This document shows positions 1-7,990 of a stretch of 64,000 nt of DNA, piece by piece (positions within the stretch are counted from its first letter, which is position 1; every line of letters begins with the position of its first letter). A program made the translations under genes and the position numbers. The notes below the pieces were generated by a model. The model saw nothing but the letters and a program-made list of their open reading frames with translations. It was not told where the DNA came from and did no database searches. The stretch comes from Clostridium estertheticum (lineage in GTDB: Bacteria; Bacillota; Clostridia; Clostridiales; Clostridiaceae): positions 1,550,001-1,614,000 of the forward strand of contig NZ_CP086239.1 of assembly GCF_026650985.1 (NCBI RefSeq). Reading direction: 5' to 3'.

Positions 1-392
1 ATCATTTCTTCTTGACCTTTTTCATTAAGATCAATAATATCTGGTATTACCTCAAATTCTACACGTATAAAACCACTTTCAATAATAAGTTCATTAATTT
101 CAACCCTATCTAAAGTTTTAATTTTCACCTGATATCCTTTTTCTGTTTTCTCAACTTCATTTACATGAAATGAAACGCCAACTCTATGGAAATCTTCTCC
201 TTTTAACTGATTCTGGTTAAAGTTTTGTTTTAAAGGTAAAGCGATACTAAATTGTTGCTCATCATCTAAATTTTTAAGTTCTTCTTCACTAATTTTATTT
301 AATTTTAAAGTATACTCCATTCCTGGTAATAAAACTATATCTGCTACAGGAATTACCATTCCCTCTTTATTTTTTCTATCTAAACTCATCAT
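1..392 (-). CDS. lon: Lon-type protease, N-terminal part (cut by window edge)
   Basis: The minus-strand frame is open from ATG at 392 (a second ATG is at 389) to the left edge, giving about 130 residues. The start VIPVADIVLLPGMEYTLKL is the typical beginning of the LON substrate-binding domain of endopeptidase La, followed by the charged beta-rich stretch usual for that domain. AAGGATG lies about 8 bases upstream of the start. The AAA+ and Ser-Lys protease domains must lie outside the window, so activity cannot be judged. An operator-like palindrome (427-440) sits just upstream, after the TetR stop codon, so this gene may belong to the regulon of that repressor. Family call is good; which Lon paralogue it is cannot be told. 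Confidence 0.7.
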   Translation of the reverse strand, partial: MMSLDRKNKEGMVIPVADIVLLPGMEYTLKLNKISEEELKNLDDEQQFSIALPLKQNFNQNQLKGEDFHRVGVSFHVNEVEKTEKGYQVKIKTLDRVEINELIIESGFIRVEFEVIPDIIDLNEKGQEEM

Positions 393-426
393 TATAATCA
401 TCCTTTCTTTCAATATTATTCATAAG

Positions 427-440
427 TGAATGTTCGTTTA
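427..440. promoter_or_regulatory. Putative TetR operator (site A)
   Basis: TGAATGTTCGTTTA lies between the TetR stop codon and the Lon start. It matches the reverse complement of the site upstream of the TetR gene (1032-1045) in 13 of 14 positions and has the partial dyad usual for TetR-family operators. Confidence 0.5.
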
Positions 441-441
441 A

Positions 442-1005
442 TTAAGCTAACAAAGCATCCTGTATTATTGTAATCAACTCTTTTAGTAAATCATCCCTTT
501 CAACTTCTCCAATGCATTGGTTACTCGCAATAGACTTTATTGGAAAAAAAAGTATTGCTATCAAATTATCATTTTGAATATCCTTAAGCACTCTTTGCTG
601 CTTCATTTCCTCAAACAAATTATTAAGATTTTTTATGCCTTTTCTATCTAAGCAATGGCAAGCTAAGGCCGGACAACTGGAAAATTGATCTACAAAATGA
701 AATATCTCTCCATTCTCTTTGATGTAAGTATAATATCCTCTGACCAGTATTTCAATAAGTTCATGTCCATCCATATTCTTATAAACCATACTAAGCAAAT
801 AATCAAATATTTCTTCAGAATATTCATAATATATATCTTGAAACATAATTTCTTTATTCTCGTAATAAATATAAACAGTAGCTGGGGAAACCCCTGCCTC
901 TTTTGCGATTTTTGAAATAGAAGTACCATGAAAACCTAATTCAAGTATTAGTTTAACAACTGCTTCCTTTATACTTTTCTCTTTTTCATCATCTTTTCTT
1001 CTCAT
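442..1005 (-). CDS. TetR/AcrR family transcriptional regulator
   Basis: 187 residues. An N-terminal TetR helix-turn-helix spans residues 10-55 (typical GFHGTSISKIAKEAGVSPAT followed by VYIYYENKE). The C-terminal ligand domain is helical and unassigned. It lies downstream of the MATE exporter on the same strand, which suggests control of drug or metabolite export. The start ATG at 1005 follows AGGTG. Matching palindromes upstream of this gene and upstream of the Lon gene suggest autorepression and co-regulation of both. The ligand cannot be inferred. Confidence 0.9.
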   Translation of the reverse strand: MRRKDDEKEKSIKEAVVKLILELGFHGTSISKIAKEAGVSPATVYIYYENKEIMFQDIYYEYSEEIFDYLLSMVYKNMDGHELIEILVRGYYTYIKENGEIFHFVDQFSSCPALACHCLDRKGIKNLNNLFEEMKQQRVLKDIQNDNLIAILFFPIKSIASNQCIGEVERDDLLKELITIIQDALLA

Positions 1006-1031
1006 CTAAACACCTCTACTAATTTCTATAA

Positions 1032-1045
1032 TAAACGATCATTCA
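1032..1045. promoter_or_regulatory. Putative TetR operator (site B)
   Basis: TAAACGATCATTCA sits about 27 bases upstream of the TetR start, the expected place for autorepression. Its reverse complement recurs with one mismatch at 427-440. Confidence 0.5.
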
Positions 1046-1127
1046 TTTATTGTCAAGTGGCATTTTACTATTCTTGTGTATTTTTAAAATATTTTATTAT
1101 ATTCTAGGTATACTGTCAAGAATATTT

Positions 1128-2483
1128 TTACAATACAGAACTGTTCCTTAATTTTTTAATACTCCTAACAAGAAAAAATGCAGTAAGTGCTGTTGCAATC
1201 AAATCAGCACAAGGTTGTGAAAACCATAATCCATCTAATTTAAGAAATAATGGGAGTATAAGGATAATGGGTATTAAAACTATGACTTGTCTTAAAACAC
1301 TTAAAATCATTGATGTTTTTGCCTCATTTATGGCTTGAAAATAACTTGCACCTAAAATTTGAAATCCTAAAATAGGTAAAACCATTAAATCAATCCTAAG
1401 TCCATGTGCACCTAATTTTATTAATTCAGGATTATTACCTACAAATATTGTTATAAGTTGATTTGCAAATAGTTGCACAACAATAAACCCAATTACAGCA
1501 ATACAAGTTCCAAAAATTATGGCGAGCTTTAAAATTTTAAAAACTCTATCATACAATTTAGCCCCATAATTATATCCTATTATAGGCTGTATACCTTGAC
1601 TAATACCAACTATGGGCATAAAAATAAGCATTGATATACTATTTAATATCCCCATTGCAGCAACTGCAAGATCCCCTCCATAAATTAAAAGACCTTTATT
1701 ATACAAAATAGCTACAAGGCTTGAAGCTATTTGCATAGAAAACGGCGCTACCCCAATAGCAAAAATATCATTTACAATATATTTATTAAGCTTTAAGTTA
1801 GTTTTCTTTAATTTAAGTACGCTTCCACTGTTTTTCGCTGTAAAATATCTAAGTACCAATAAAGTATTAAAAGCTTGAGAAATTACAGTTGCTATTGCAG
1901 CACCTTGAATTCCCATTTTAAATACAAATATAAATATTGGATCTAATATAATATTAATAATTGCGCCAAACATCATTGTAAGCATTGCCATTTTAGGATT
2001 ACCCTCGGCTCTAATTATATTATTAATGCCAAATCCTATATTTTGAAAAACAGCTCCCATAAGTATAATTTGTATATATGCTTTTGCATAAGGCAGATTA
2101 TTTTGATCCGAACCAAATAATATTAAAATTTTATTTAAAAATAAAACTCCAAATATTCCAAGCACTACTGATATTATTGTTAAAAGCATCACAGCATTCC
2201 CCAAAATATTATCTGCTGCCTCAACGTTTTTTTCTCCAAGTCTTATTGATATCACTGAACAAGCACCTATACCAATAAGCATCCCAAATGCCATTATAAT
2301 GACTGATATTGGAAATGTTATAGCAAGTCCGGATAATGCGTATGATCCTACCCCTTTAATATGTCCTATATATATTCGATCCACAATATTATATAAAGCA
2401 TTCACTACCATTCCCGTTATAGCTGGCACAGAAAACTTAAAAAGTAATTTGCTTATACTTTCCGATCCTAATTTTGTATTCAT
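1128..2483 (-). CDS. MATE family efflux transporter
   Basis: 451 residues, the usual MATE length, with about twelve hydrophobic segments. The N-terminus (KFSVPAITGMVVNALYNIVD) and the IRAEGNPKMAMLTMM loop are characteristic of the MATE/DinF superfamily, membrane antiporters that export cationic drugs or metabolites using a sodium or proton gradient. A TetR regulator follows on the same strand 122 bases downstream, with an operator-like site between them. The start follows GGAGG. Substrate unknown. Confidence 0.92.
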   Translation of the reverse strand: MNTKLGSESISKLLFKFSVPAITGMVVNALYNIVDRIYIGHIKGVGSYALSGLAITFPISVIIMAFGMLIGIGACSVISIRLGEKNVEAADNILGNAVMLLTIISVVLGIFGVLFLNKILILFGSDQNNLPYAKAYIQIILMGAVFQNIGFGINNIIRAEGNPKMAMLTMMFGAIINIILDPIFIFVFKMGIQGAAIATVISQAFNTLLVLRYFTAKNSGSVLKLKKTNLKLNKYIVNDIFAIGVAPFSMQIASSLVAILYNKGLLIYGGDLAVAAMGILNSISMLIFMPIVGISQGIQPIIGYNYGAKLYDRVFKILKLAIIFGTCIAVIGFIVVQLFANQLITIFVGNNPELIKLGAHGLRIDLMVLPILGFQILGASYFQAINEAKTSMILSVLRQVIVLIPIILILPLFLKLDGLWFSQPCADLIATALTAFFLVRSIKKLRNSSVL

Positions 2484-2815
2484 AAAATTTCCTCCAAATT
2501 AAAAAATAATATAATGTTGTAACAGCCTAACTTATTTTACATAATAACATCAGCTATATATTATATCATACGTTTTATGATTTAAACTGTCTTATAGATA
2601 TAAATCTATATAATTTAATTTAGAAATTCAAACTTCTAAAAATTACTTTATAAGAAATATTTTATAATAGTTATTATTATTTACATCCTTATGCAACTAT
2701 AGTATTATAATATATAAGAAATAAATATAAAATTTATAATTTAAACATAGTATTAAATATAACTAGTTTTTTAAAACATCATAATTATAATATATTTTAA
2801 AGAGGAGAGATTAAA
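2484..2815. other. Intergenic, divergent promoter region
   Basis: 332 bases, extremely AT-rich, between divergent MATE and OYE genes. It must hold both promoters. I see no coding potential, no strong hairpin and no copy of the TetR operator. Confidence 0.5.
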
Positions 2816-3934
2816 TTGAAATTTGAAAATTTACTTAAACAAACAACATTAGATTCAACTATAAATGTAAAAAACTCTATAGTTATGGCACCTATGACTA
2901 CTTTTTCTGCAAATCCTGATGGAACAGTATCTGTGGCAGAATTAAGTTATTATAAAGCAAGGTCAAAAGGTGTAGGCATAGTAATTACTGCCGCAACCAA
3001 TGTACAAGAATCAGGTAAGGGATTCCCTGGACAATTTGCTGCTTACAACAATAGCTTTTTACCAAGTTTAAAAAAATTATCACAAACCATAAAAGGAGAA
3101 GGTGCCTTAGCAATTCTTCAAATATTTCATGGTGGAAGAATGGCAATTCCTGCCGAAATACCTGGTGGTCAAACTATTAGTGCAAGCGCTATAGCAGCTG
3201 AAAGAGAAGGTGCAATGACTCCACGCGAAATGACCCAAGCAGAAATCCAAGATACTATTAAAGCATTTGGTGAAACAACAAAACTTGCAATAGACGCCGG
3301 TTTTGATGGTGTAGAAATTCATGGGGCCAACACATACTTATTACAACAATTTTTTTCTCCTCATTCAAACCGAAGAGACGATATGTGGGGTGGAAGCATA
3401 GAAAAAAGAATGAATTTCCCACTAGCTGTTATTGCGCAGGTTAAGAAAGTAATAAAAGAAGATGGCATAAAGAATTTCATAGTTGGCTACAGGTTTTCAC
3501 CAGAAGAACTAGAAAATCCCGGTATAACTTTAGAAGACACTCTTTCATTTATAGACGTTTTATCAAATCAAGGATTAAGTTATTTGCACAGCTCCATATC
3601 GGATTTTTGGCAAAGTTCAATACGTAATGCCTCCAATACTAATCCTATTATTTGCAAAATACTTGACAAAATACATGGCAGAGTCCCTTTTATTGGCGTT
3701 GGATCTATCCACACACCTGAAGATGCTATAAAGGCATTAAACAGTGGTACCACATTTATATCTCTTGGTAGAGAGCTAATCATGGAACCCGACTGGGTCA
3801 GTAAGGTTCAAACTGGTGATTTTTCAAAAATACGTACTACTTTAAATAAAACCCAAAGAGAATCTTTAGATATTCCAGAGCCACTTTGGAATATAATTAT
3901 AAATACACCTGGTTGGTTCCCAATGTCAAAATAA
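2816..3934 (+). CDS. NADH-dependent flavin oxidoreductase, old yellow enzyme family
   Basis: 372 residues covering one FMN-binding TIM barrel (Oxidored_FMN). Visible family motifs are NSIVMAPMTTF near the N-terminus, QIFHGGRMA, AGFDGVEIHGANTYLLQQF with the catalytic-region His and Asn, and SPHSNRRDDMWGGS. Without the C-terminal FeS/FAD module of 2,4-dienoyl-CoA reductase it is a stand-alone OYE that probably reduces activated alkenes or related electrophiles. Translation starts at TTG (2816), supported by GAGGAGAG ten bases upstream; no better ATG exists. A bidirectional terminator follows. Confidence 0.9.
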   Translation: MKFENLLKQTTLDSTINVKNSIVMAPMTTFSANPDGTVSVAELSYYKARSKGVGIVITAATNVQESGKGFPGQFAAYNNSFLPSLKKLSQTIKGEGALAILQIFHGGRMAIPAEIPGGQTISASAIAAEREGAMTPREMTQAEIQDTIKAFGETTKLAIDAGFDGVEIHGANTYLLQQFFSPHSNRRDDMWGGSIEKRMNFPLAVIAQVKKVIKEDGIKNFIVGYRFSPEELENPGITLEDTLSFIDVLSNQGLSYLHSSISDFWQSSIRNASNTNPIICKILDKIHGRVPFIGVGSIHTPEDAIKALNSGTTFISLGRELIMEPDWVSKVQTGDFSKIRTTLNKTQRESLDIPEPLWNIIINTPGWFPMSK

Positions 3935-3976
3935 TTACTTTATCACTACTAAATACTTAACACATCTTATACAACA

Positions 3977-4010
3977 AAAGTGCCAGATATAAAATATATC
4001 TGGCACTTTT
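3977..4010. terminator. Bidirectional rho-independent terminator
   Basis: An A-tract, a stem GTGCCAGATATA with its complement, and a T-tract lie between the convergent OYE and glutathione peroxidase genes. It can serve both strands. Confidence 0.85.
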
Positions 4011-4051
4011 CATTTTAAACTGCTTAATTTTTAAAATCTTATATCTCTTTA

Positions 4052-4717
4052 CTAATTTTCATTTTTATCATTATATACAAAGTTACAAGGTTTTCCTTCA
4101 CAATTTAAAACCTCTTCATCATCTTCGCCAGTATAAATCTCTTTACTAGTTATATCGCTTCCAGTTGCTGTTCCAAGCAATTTTTCAATGTCTGTTGATA
4201 TATCTTCTGGCGTAGTTGTTGGTTCAAATCTATATTCTACATTACCATCTCTACCAATAAGGAACTTTGTAAAATTCCATTTTATTGAATCTCCTACTAG
4301 TAATTCTGGGAATTTTTTCTCAAGCATATCGTTAAATTTTTTTTCATTAGGCTGATTCAAGTCAAATCCTTTGAATTTTGCTTTTTCTGTAAGGTATTCA
4401 AAAATCGGATGAGCATTCTTTCCCCTTACGTCACTTTTCTCAAACAATGGGAAACTCACTCCATAATTAATTTCACAGAAATTTTTTATTTCACTACTTT
4501 CACCAGGTTCCTGAGCTGCAAATTGATTACTTGGAAAACCCAATATTTCAAAGCCCTTGTCCTGGTACTGCTCATAAAGCTTCTCTAAGCCCTTGTATTG
4601 TGGAGTAAATCCACACTTGCTTGCCGTATTAACTATAATAAGTACCTTTCCCTTATATTGTTTTAAAGAAACCTCTTCCCCATCTATTGTAATTGCATTA
4701 AAATCATAAATTGACAT
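4052..4717 (-). CDS. Glutathione peroxidase (Cys type)
   Basis: 221 residues. Catalytic Cys35 lies in NTASKCGFTPQY, and GFPSNQFAAQEPG and the later WNFTKFLIGRDG carry the conserved Gln and Trp/Asn of the GPx tetrad. The active site is Cys, not selenocysteine, so it is probably a thioredoxin-dependent peroxidase. It is about 40 residues longer than usual: the tail after residue 180 is acidic and carries an extra CEGKPC motif. That tail may act in redox relay or metal binding, but this is only a guess. The start follows GGAGG-like bases. Monocistronic, closed by the terminator at 3977-4010. Confidence 0.92.
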   Translation of the reverse strand: MSIYDFNAITIDGEEVSLKQYKGKVLIIVNTASKCGFTPQYKGLEKLYEQYQDKGFEILGFPSNQFAAQEPGESSEIKNFCEINYGVSFPLFEKSDVRGKNAHPIFEYLTEKAKFKGFDLNQPNEKKFNDMLEKKFPELLVGDSIKWNFTKFLIGRDGNVEYRFEPTTTPEDISTDIEKLLGTATGSDITSKEIYTGEDDEEVLNCEGKPCNFVYNDKNEN

Positions 4718-4953
4718 TTATTATCCCTCCATTTATTAAGCTTAGTTTTTATATAAAAATCAATGTTTCTTAATAACTATTATTATCTATAAATCTATTA
4801 TAGCACAAAAAAAATAAATTACAATAAAGTTTAGCCTTTATTTATAGTATTATAGATATTATAGATATAAAATATTTAAATATTCATTAACTTAGATATG
4901 GAATTTATTATATTGGCTAAAAATGTGCTATAATAATTCTTTAATGTCTTTAC

Positions 4954-4993
4954 ATACATAAAGAAATTAGATATATCTAATTTCTTTATGTAT
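4954..4993. promoter_or_regulatory. Perfect 20+20 bp palindrome upstream of greA-like gene
   Basis: The left arm ATACATAAAGAAATTAGATA is followed at once by its exact reverse complement, ending 45 bases before the GreA start. It could form an RNA hairpin in the leader or be a DNA-binding site. It lacks GC pairs and a following T-run, so it is not a typical terminator. Confidence 0.6.
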
Positions 4994-5038
4994 ATTGAAT
5001 ACCATTATAAATGGAAAATTTGTTAGGAGTGAAAAAAT

Positions 5039-5506
5039 ATGAAAAGTACAATATTAACACCTAGTGGGGTAATAAAATTAGAAGAAGAATTAACCCTACG
5101 AACCGGAGAAAAAAGAAGAGAAATAACGGCAGCAATTAAAGAAGCAAAAGGGCATGGCGATCTAAGTGAAAATGCAGAATATGATGCAGCTAAAGATGAG
5201 GAAGCAACTAATAATGATAGAATAATTGCAGTGCAAGAGTTGCTTCGAAACTCTACAGTAGTAGATGACGAGAGTAGCGATGAACACTTAGGTCTTGGTG
5301 GTCAGGCTGACATTAAGTTTCTTGATACAGATGATATTGTAAAAGTACGCTTGGTATCCACAGTAGAGACCAATCCAGACCTTATGAATATAAGTATTGA
5401 ATCACCACTTGGAATTGCAATCTATAAAAAGGCACTTGGAGAGAAATGCACAGTTTTAGCCCCTGAAGGAAATTACGAAGTAACTATAGAGAAGATTTAC
5501 GAATAG
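5039..5506 (+). CDS. greA: GreA/GreB family transcript cleavage factor
   Basis: 155 residues, the standard GreA length. The N-terminal coiled-coil domain holds the diagnostic GDLSENAEYDAAKDEE loop, whose acidic tip enters the RNA polymerase secondary channel and stimulates cleavage of backtracked RNA. The C-terminal FKBP-like domain contains SPLGIAIYKKALGE. The start is preceded by TTAGGAGTG. A perfect palindrome lies in the leader. It may be a second Gre paralogue, since here it stands alone rather than beside lysS. Confidence 0.88.
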   Translation: MKSTILTPSGVIKLEEELTLRTGEKRREITAAIKEAKGHGDLSENAEYDAAKDEEATNNDRIIAVQELLRNSTVVDDESSDEHLGLGGQADIKFLDTDDIVKVRLVSTVETNPDLMNISIESPLGIAIYKKALGEKCTVLAPEGNYEVTIEKIYE

Positions 5507-5604
5507 TAAAAAATATTAAGACTACTTAAATCTTTTTAAAAATTTTTTTGATCAAAGTTAAAATTTAAGCAGAGAGTAATCACTACTTAAATTTTTTCAT
5601 ATTA

Positions 5605-6300
5605 CTAATGAGCTTTGTCAGTTGACGAAGCTTTAAAACTTTTTTCAATCATTTCTACAACTTTAGTATATTTATTCTTTTGATTAGTTGGAAATTTAAA
5701 AATAAAAGTATCAATTGAACCTTTTCCAACTACTTTCTTTTGGTATACTATTTTGTCGCCCTCAGTATAAGATATTACAAACCAATTACCATTTTTTACT
5801 TTATAATACATATCATTGTTTTTTATAGCTTTGTTGTATATTGAATCAACTGTATCGTGTGATATATTGTTAGTTCCATAAATCTGAAGTGATATACTTT
5901 CATCATCGGATTTAAGCATATTCCCATTAGCAGTTTCTTCAACTACTTTTAGTTCACTAGGATACTTAATCGAACATAAAAACTTTGCATTAAGATAATT
6001 TTTATATTCAACTTCTTTAGGTAACTCACTTTGTGACTTAGTATTTGATGTTTTTTGGTCCTCAATTGCCTTTGCATCTGACAATTTTTTATCTGCTATT
6101 ATTTTTGCATCTACTATTTTCTTATCTGCTATTATTTTAGCATCTAAAATTCTCTTGTCTGCAACCTGCTCCGGTGTCCCTATTGTAGATTTGGCATTCT
6201 CTGCTGACAGCGACGGTGAAAGTATTTTATATATAACCCCTATTACAATAAGTAGTCCTATAACTGATAAACTTATAATGACTTTTATTGACCTTTTCAT
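5605..6300 (-). CDS. Membrane-anchored protein with coiled-coil stalk and PsbP-like domain
   Basis: Start taken at ATG 6300 (MKRSIKVIISL), 8 bases after AGGAGG; the frame is open upstream to 6387 but has no good start. One N-terminal transmembrane helix (about residues 5-25) is followed by a charged heptad-like repeat in which DAKIIADKK occurs three times with variation (residues 45-80). A C-terminal domain of about 120 residues then resembles PsbP/DUF1795-type extracytoplasmic domains (KFLCSIKYPSELKVVEE). Probably anchored outside the membrane. Function unknown; the repeat suggests a spacer. Confidence 0.6.
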   Translation of the reverse strand: MKRSIKVIISLSVIGLLIVIGVIYKILSPSLSAENAKSTIGTPEQVADKRILDAKIIADKKIVDAKIIADKKLSDAKAIEDQKTSNTKSQSELPKEVEYKNYLNAKFLCSIKYPSELKVVEETANGNMLKSDDESISLQIYGTNNISHDTVDSIYNKAIKNNDMYYKVKNGNWFVISYTEGDKIVYQKKVVGKGSIDTFIFKFPTNQKNKYTKVVEMIEKSFKASSTDKAH

Positions 6301-6499
6301 TAGTTTTCCTCCTAATAATTCATCTTTAGTAACAATTCTATGCTTTAATTTTTTACCTGAATAATATATTACCCTCCTAACTGTCACTGATGTATTCAGT
6401 ATACATTATTCTGTTGTCTTTCCAAAGTCAATAAGTTACTATTAATGTAATAAAATTCCTGTATCACTTTCTTTTACCCTAGGGAATATATACCTTAAA

Positions 6500-7006
6500 T
6501 TAATTATTTTCATTTTGTTTTTCTATTTCTAAAAGTTTTTCTTTCACACTCAACCCACCTGCATAACCAACCAATTTACCATTAGCACCAATGACACGAT
6601 GACAAGGTATTAATATAAAAATCGGATTTTTATTATTTGCCATTCCTACTGCACGAGCTGCTTTTATATTACCAATATTTTTTGCTATATCCTTATAACT
6701 GTTAGTTTTTCCATAAGGGATTTCTAGCAGTGAACTCCATACTTTTTGCTGAAATTCTGTCCCACTAGGAGCAAGCGGTAAATCAAATATTTTTCTTTTT
6801 CCAGAAAAATATTCTTGAAGTTGCATATTTGCTTTTTTTAGCAAAACGGTCTCATTAACATTTATACCCTCAGGCATTTTTGGAGCAAAATTCATCTGAG
6901 TTATAGCTACGCCATTCTCAACAATTCCTATTTTCCCAATTATTGTTTCATAATAAAATATGTTATTAATATTACCACCTCCACTTTTAGTTTCTTTATA
7001 ATACAT
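6500..7006 (-). CDS. ogt: Methylated-DNA--[protein]-cysteine S-methyltransferase
   Basis: The C-terminal domain carries the suicide alkyl-acceptor motif IPCHRVIG, followed by LVGYAGGLSVKEKLLEIE, and the N-terminal ribonuclease-H-like half is also present. It repairs O6-alkylguanine by transfer to Cys. The start is uncertain: ATG at 7006 has no ribosome site. A strong GGAGG lies about 30 bases inside, 7 bases before an ATT codon whose product would begin just before IFYYETIIGKIG, the true start of the domain. A rare non-ATG start is therefore possible. Nothing suggests inactivity. Confidence 0.88.
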   Translation of the reverse strand: MYYKETKSGGGNINNIFYYETIIGKIGIVENGVAITQMNFAPKMPEGINVNETVLLKKANMQLQEYFSGKRKIFDLPLAPSGTEFQQKVWSSLLEIPYGKTNSYKDIAKNIGNIKAARAVGMANNKNPIFILIPCHRVIGANGKLVGYAGGLSVKEKLLEIEKQNENN

Positions 7007-7159
7007 ATTACTATATTCTTTTATAACTGTCTGCCTGAATATCAATTTAATATTTCATATATTCAACTACTTTAATTATACATATAAAACTGGTCTTAGT
7101 AACAAAGCGGTTATATATACATAATATGTATTGAAAACTATTTTTTATGGAGGATATAT

Positions 7160-7990
7160 ATGTACCAGTGCCCCTATTTTTATAATATGATCATGTTCAA
7201 TAGATATGTACAGCTCAACGATAGTATAAATCTTGTTTTAGATTCTCAAAATAATAATAACATACCAAAAAATTTCCGTAAGTCATCTACTTTATTAAAT
7301 ACGCAAACCAATAAGAATTTAAATCTTAGTGGACTAAACACATTAAACATTTCTGGAAGTCAACAATTTTCAAGAGATAATTTACCTATGGTAATAAATA
7401 GTATAAACACATCCTTACCAATTACTATCATTGACCTAAGACAAGAATCACACGGATTTATTAATGGATTACCTATTAGCTGGGCTAATGCAAAAAATGA
7501 TGCTAACATAGGATTAACTAAAAATCAAGTATTACTTGATGAATATAATAAACTAAGTAATATAAAACTAAATGTGCCTATTACATTTTATAATCATAAA
7601 AATACAACTATAATTCCAACAAAAGTTGAAGATGAACAATATCTTGTTAATTCTAAATCATTATCCTATAACCGCATAACCGTTACCGATGGTAAAATAC
7701 CTAAAGATGATATGGTTGATTACTTTGTAGCGCTTGTACTATCACAGCCTAAAAACAGTTGGTTTCATTTTCACTGTAAACAAGGTATAGGTAGGACCAC
7801 TACCTTCATGATTATGTATGATATGATCAAAAATTCAGCCAAAGTTACAGCTGAAGACATTATAGAACGACAATTACTATTAGCTAATTTTGATGAGAGT
7901 CATATCAAGTCTTTTAATAATAATGAAAGAGTTAATTTCTTAAATAATTTTTATAAATACTGTAGGAAAAATAGTAATGAGTTTTATTAA
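7160..7990 (+). CDS. PTP-like phytase (cysteine phytase family)
   Basis: 276 residues. The P-loop HCKQGIGRTT (Cys near residue 205) is the protein-tyrosine-phosphatase signature CX5R as found in PTP-like inositol-phosphate phosphatases. Upstream, DLRQESHGFINGLPISW is also typical of these clostridial cysteine phytases, where it places the general acid and substrate pocket. There is no signal peptide, unlike secreted phytases, so it is likely cytoplasmic. It overlaps the next gene by 14 bases, implying one operon and translational coupling. Substrate (inositol phosphate or phosphoprotein) cannot be decided. Confidence 0.75.
   Translation: MYQCPYFYNMIMFNRYVQLNDSINLVLDSQNNNNIPKNFRKSSTLLNTQTNKNLNLSGLNTLNISGSQQFSRDNLPMVINSINTSLPITIIDLRQESHGFINGLPISWANAKNDANIGLTKNQVLLDEYNKLSNIKLNVPITFYNHKNTTIIPTKVEDEQYLVNSKSLSYNRITVTDGKIPKDDMVDYFVALVLSQPKNSWFHFHCKQGIGRTTTFMIMYDMIKNSAKVTAEDIIERQLLLANFDESHIKSFNNNERVNFLNNFYKYCRKNSNEFY

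Noticed and set aside
6301-6387. Upstream extension of the PsbP-like membrane protein
   Set aside because: AGGAGG and the signal-anchor start clearly support ATG 6300.
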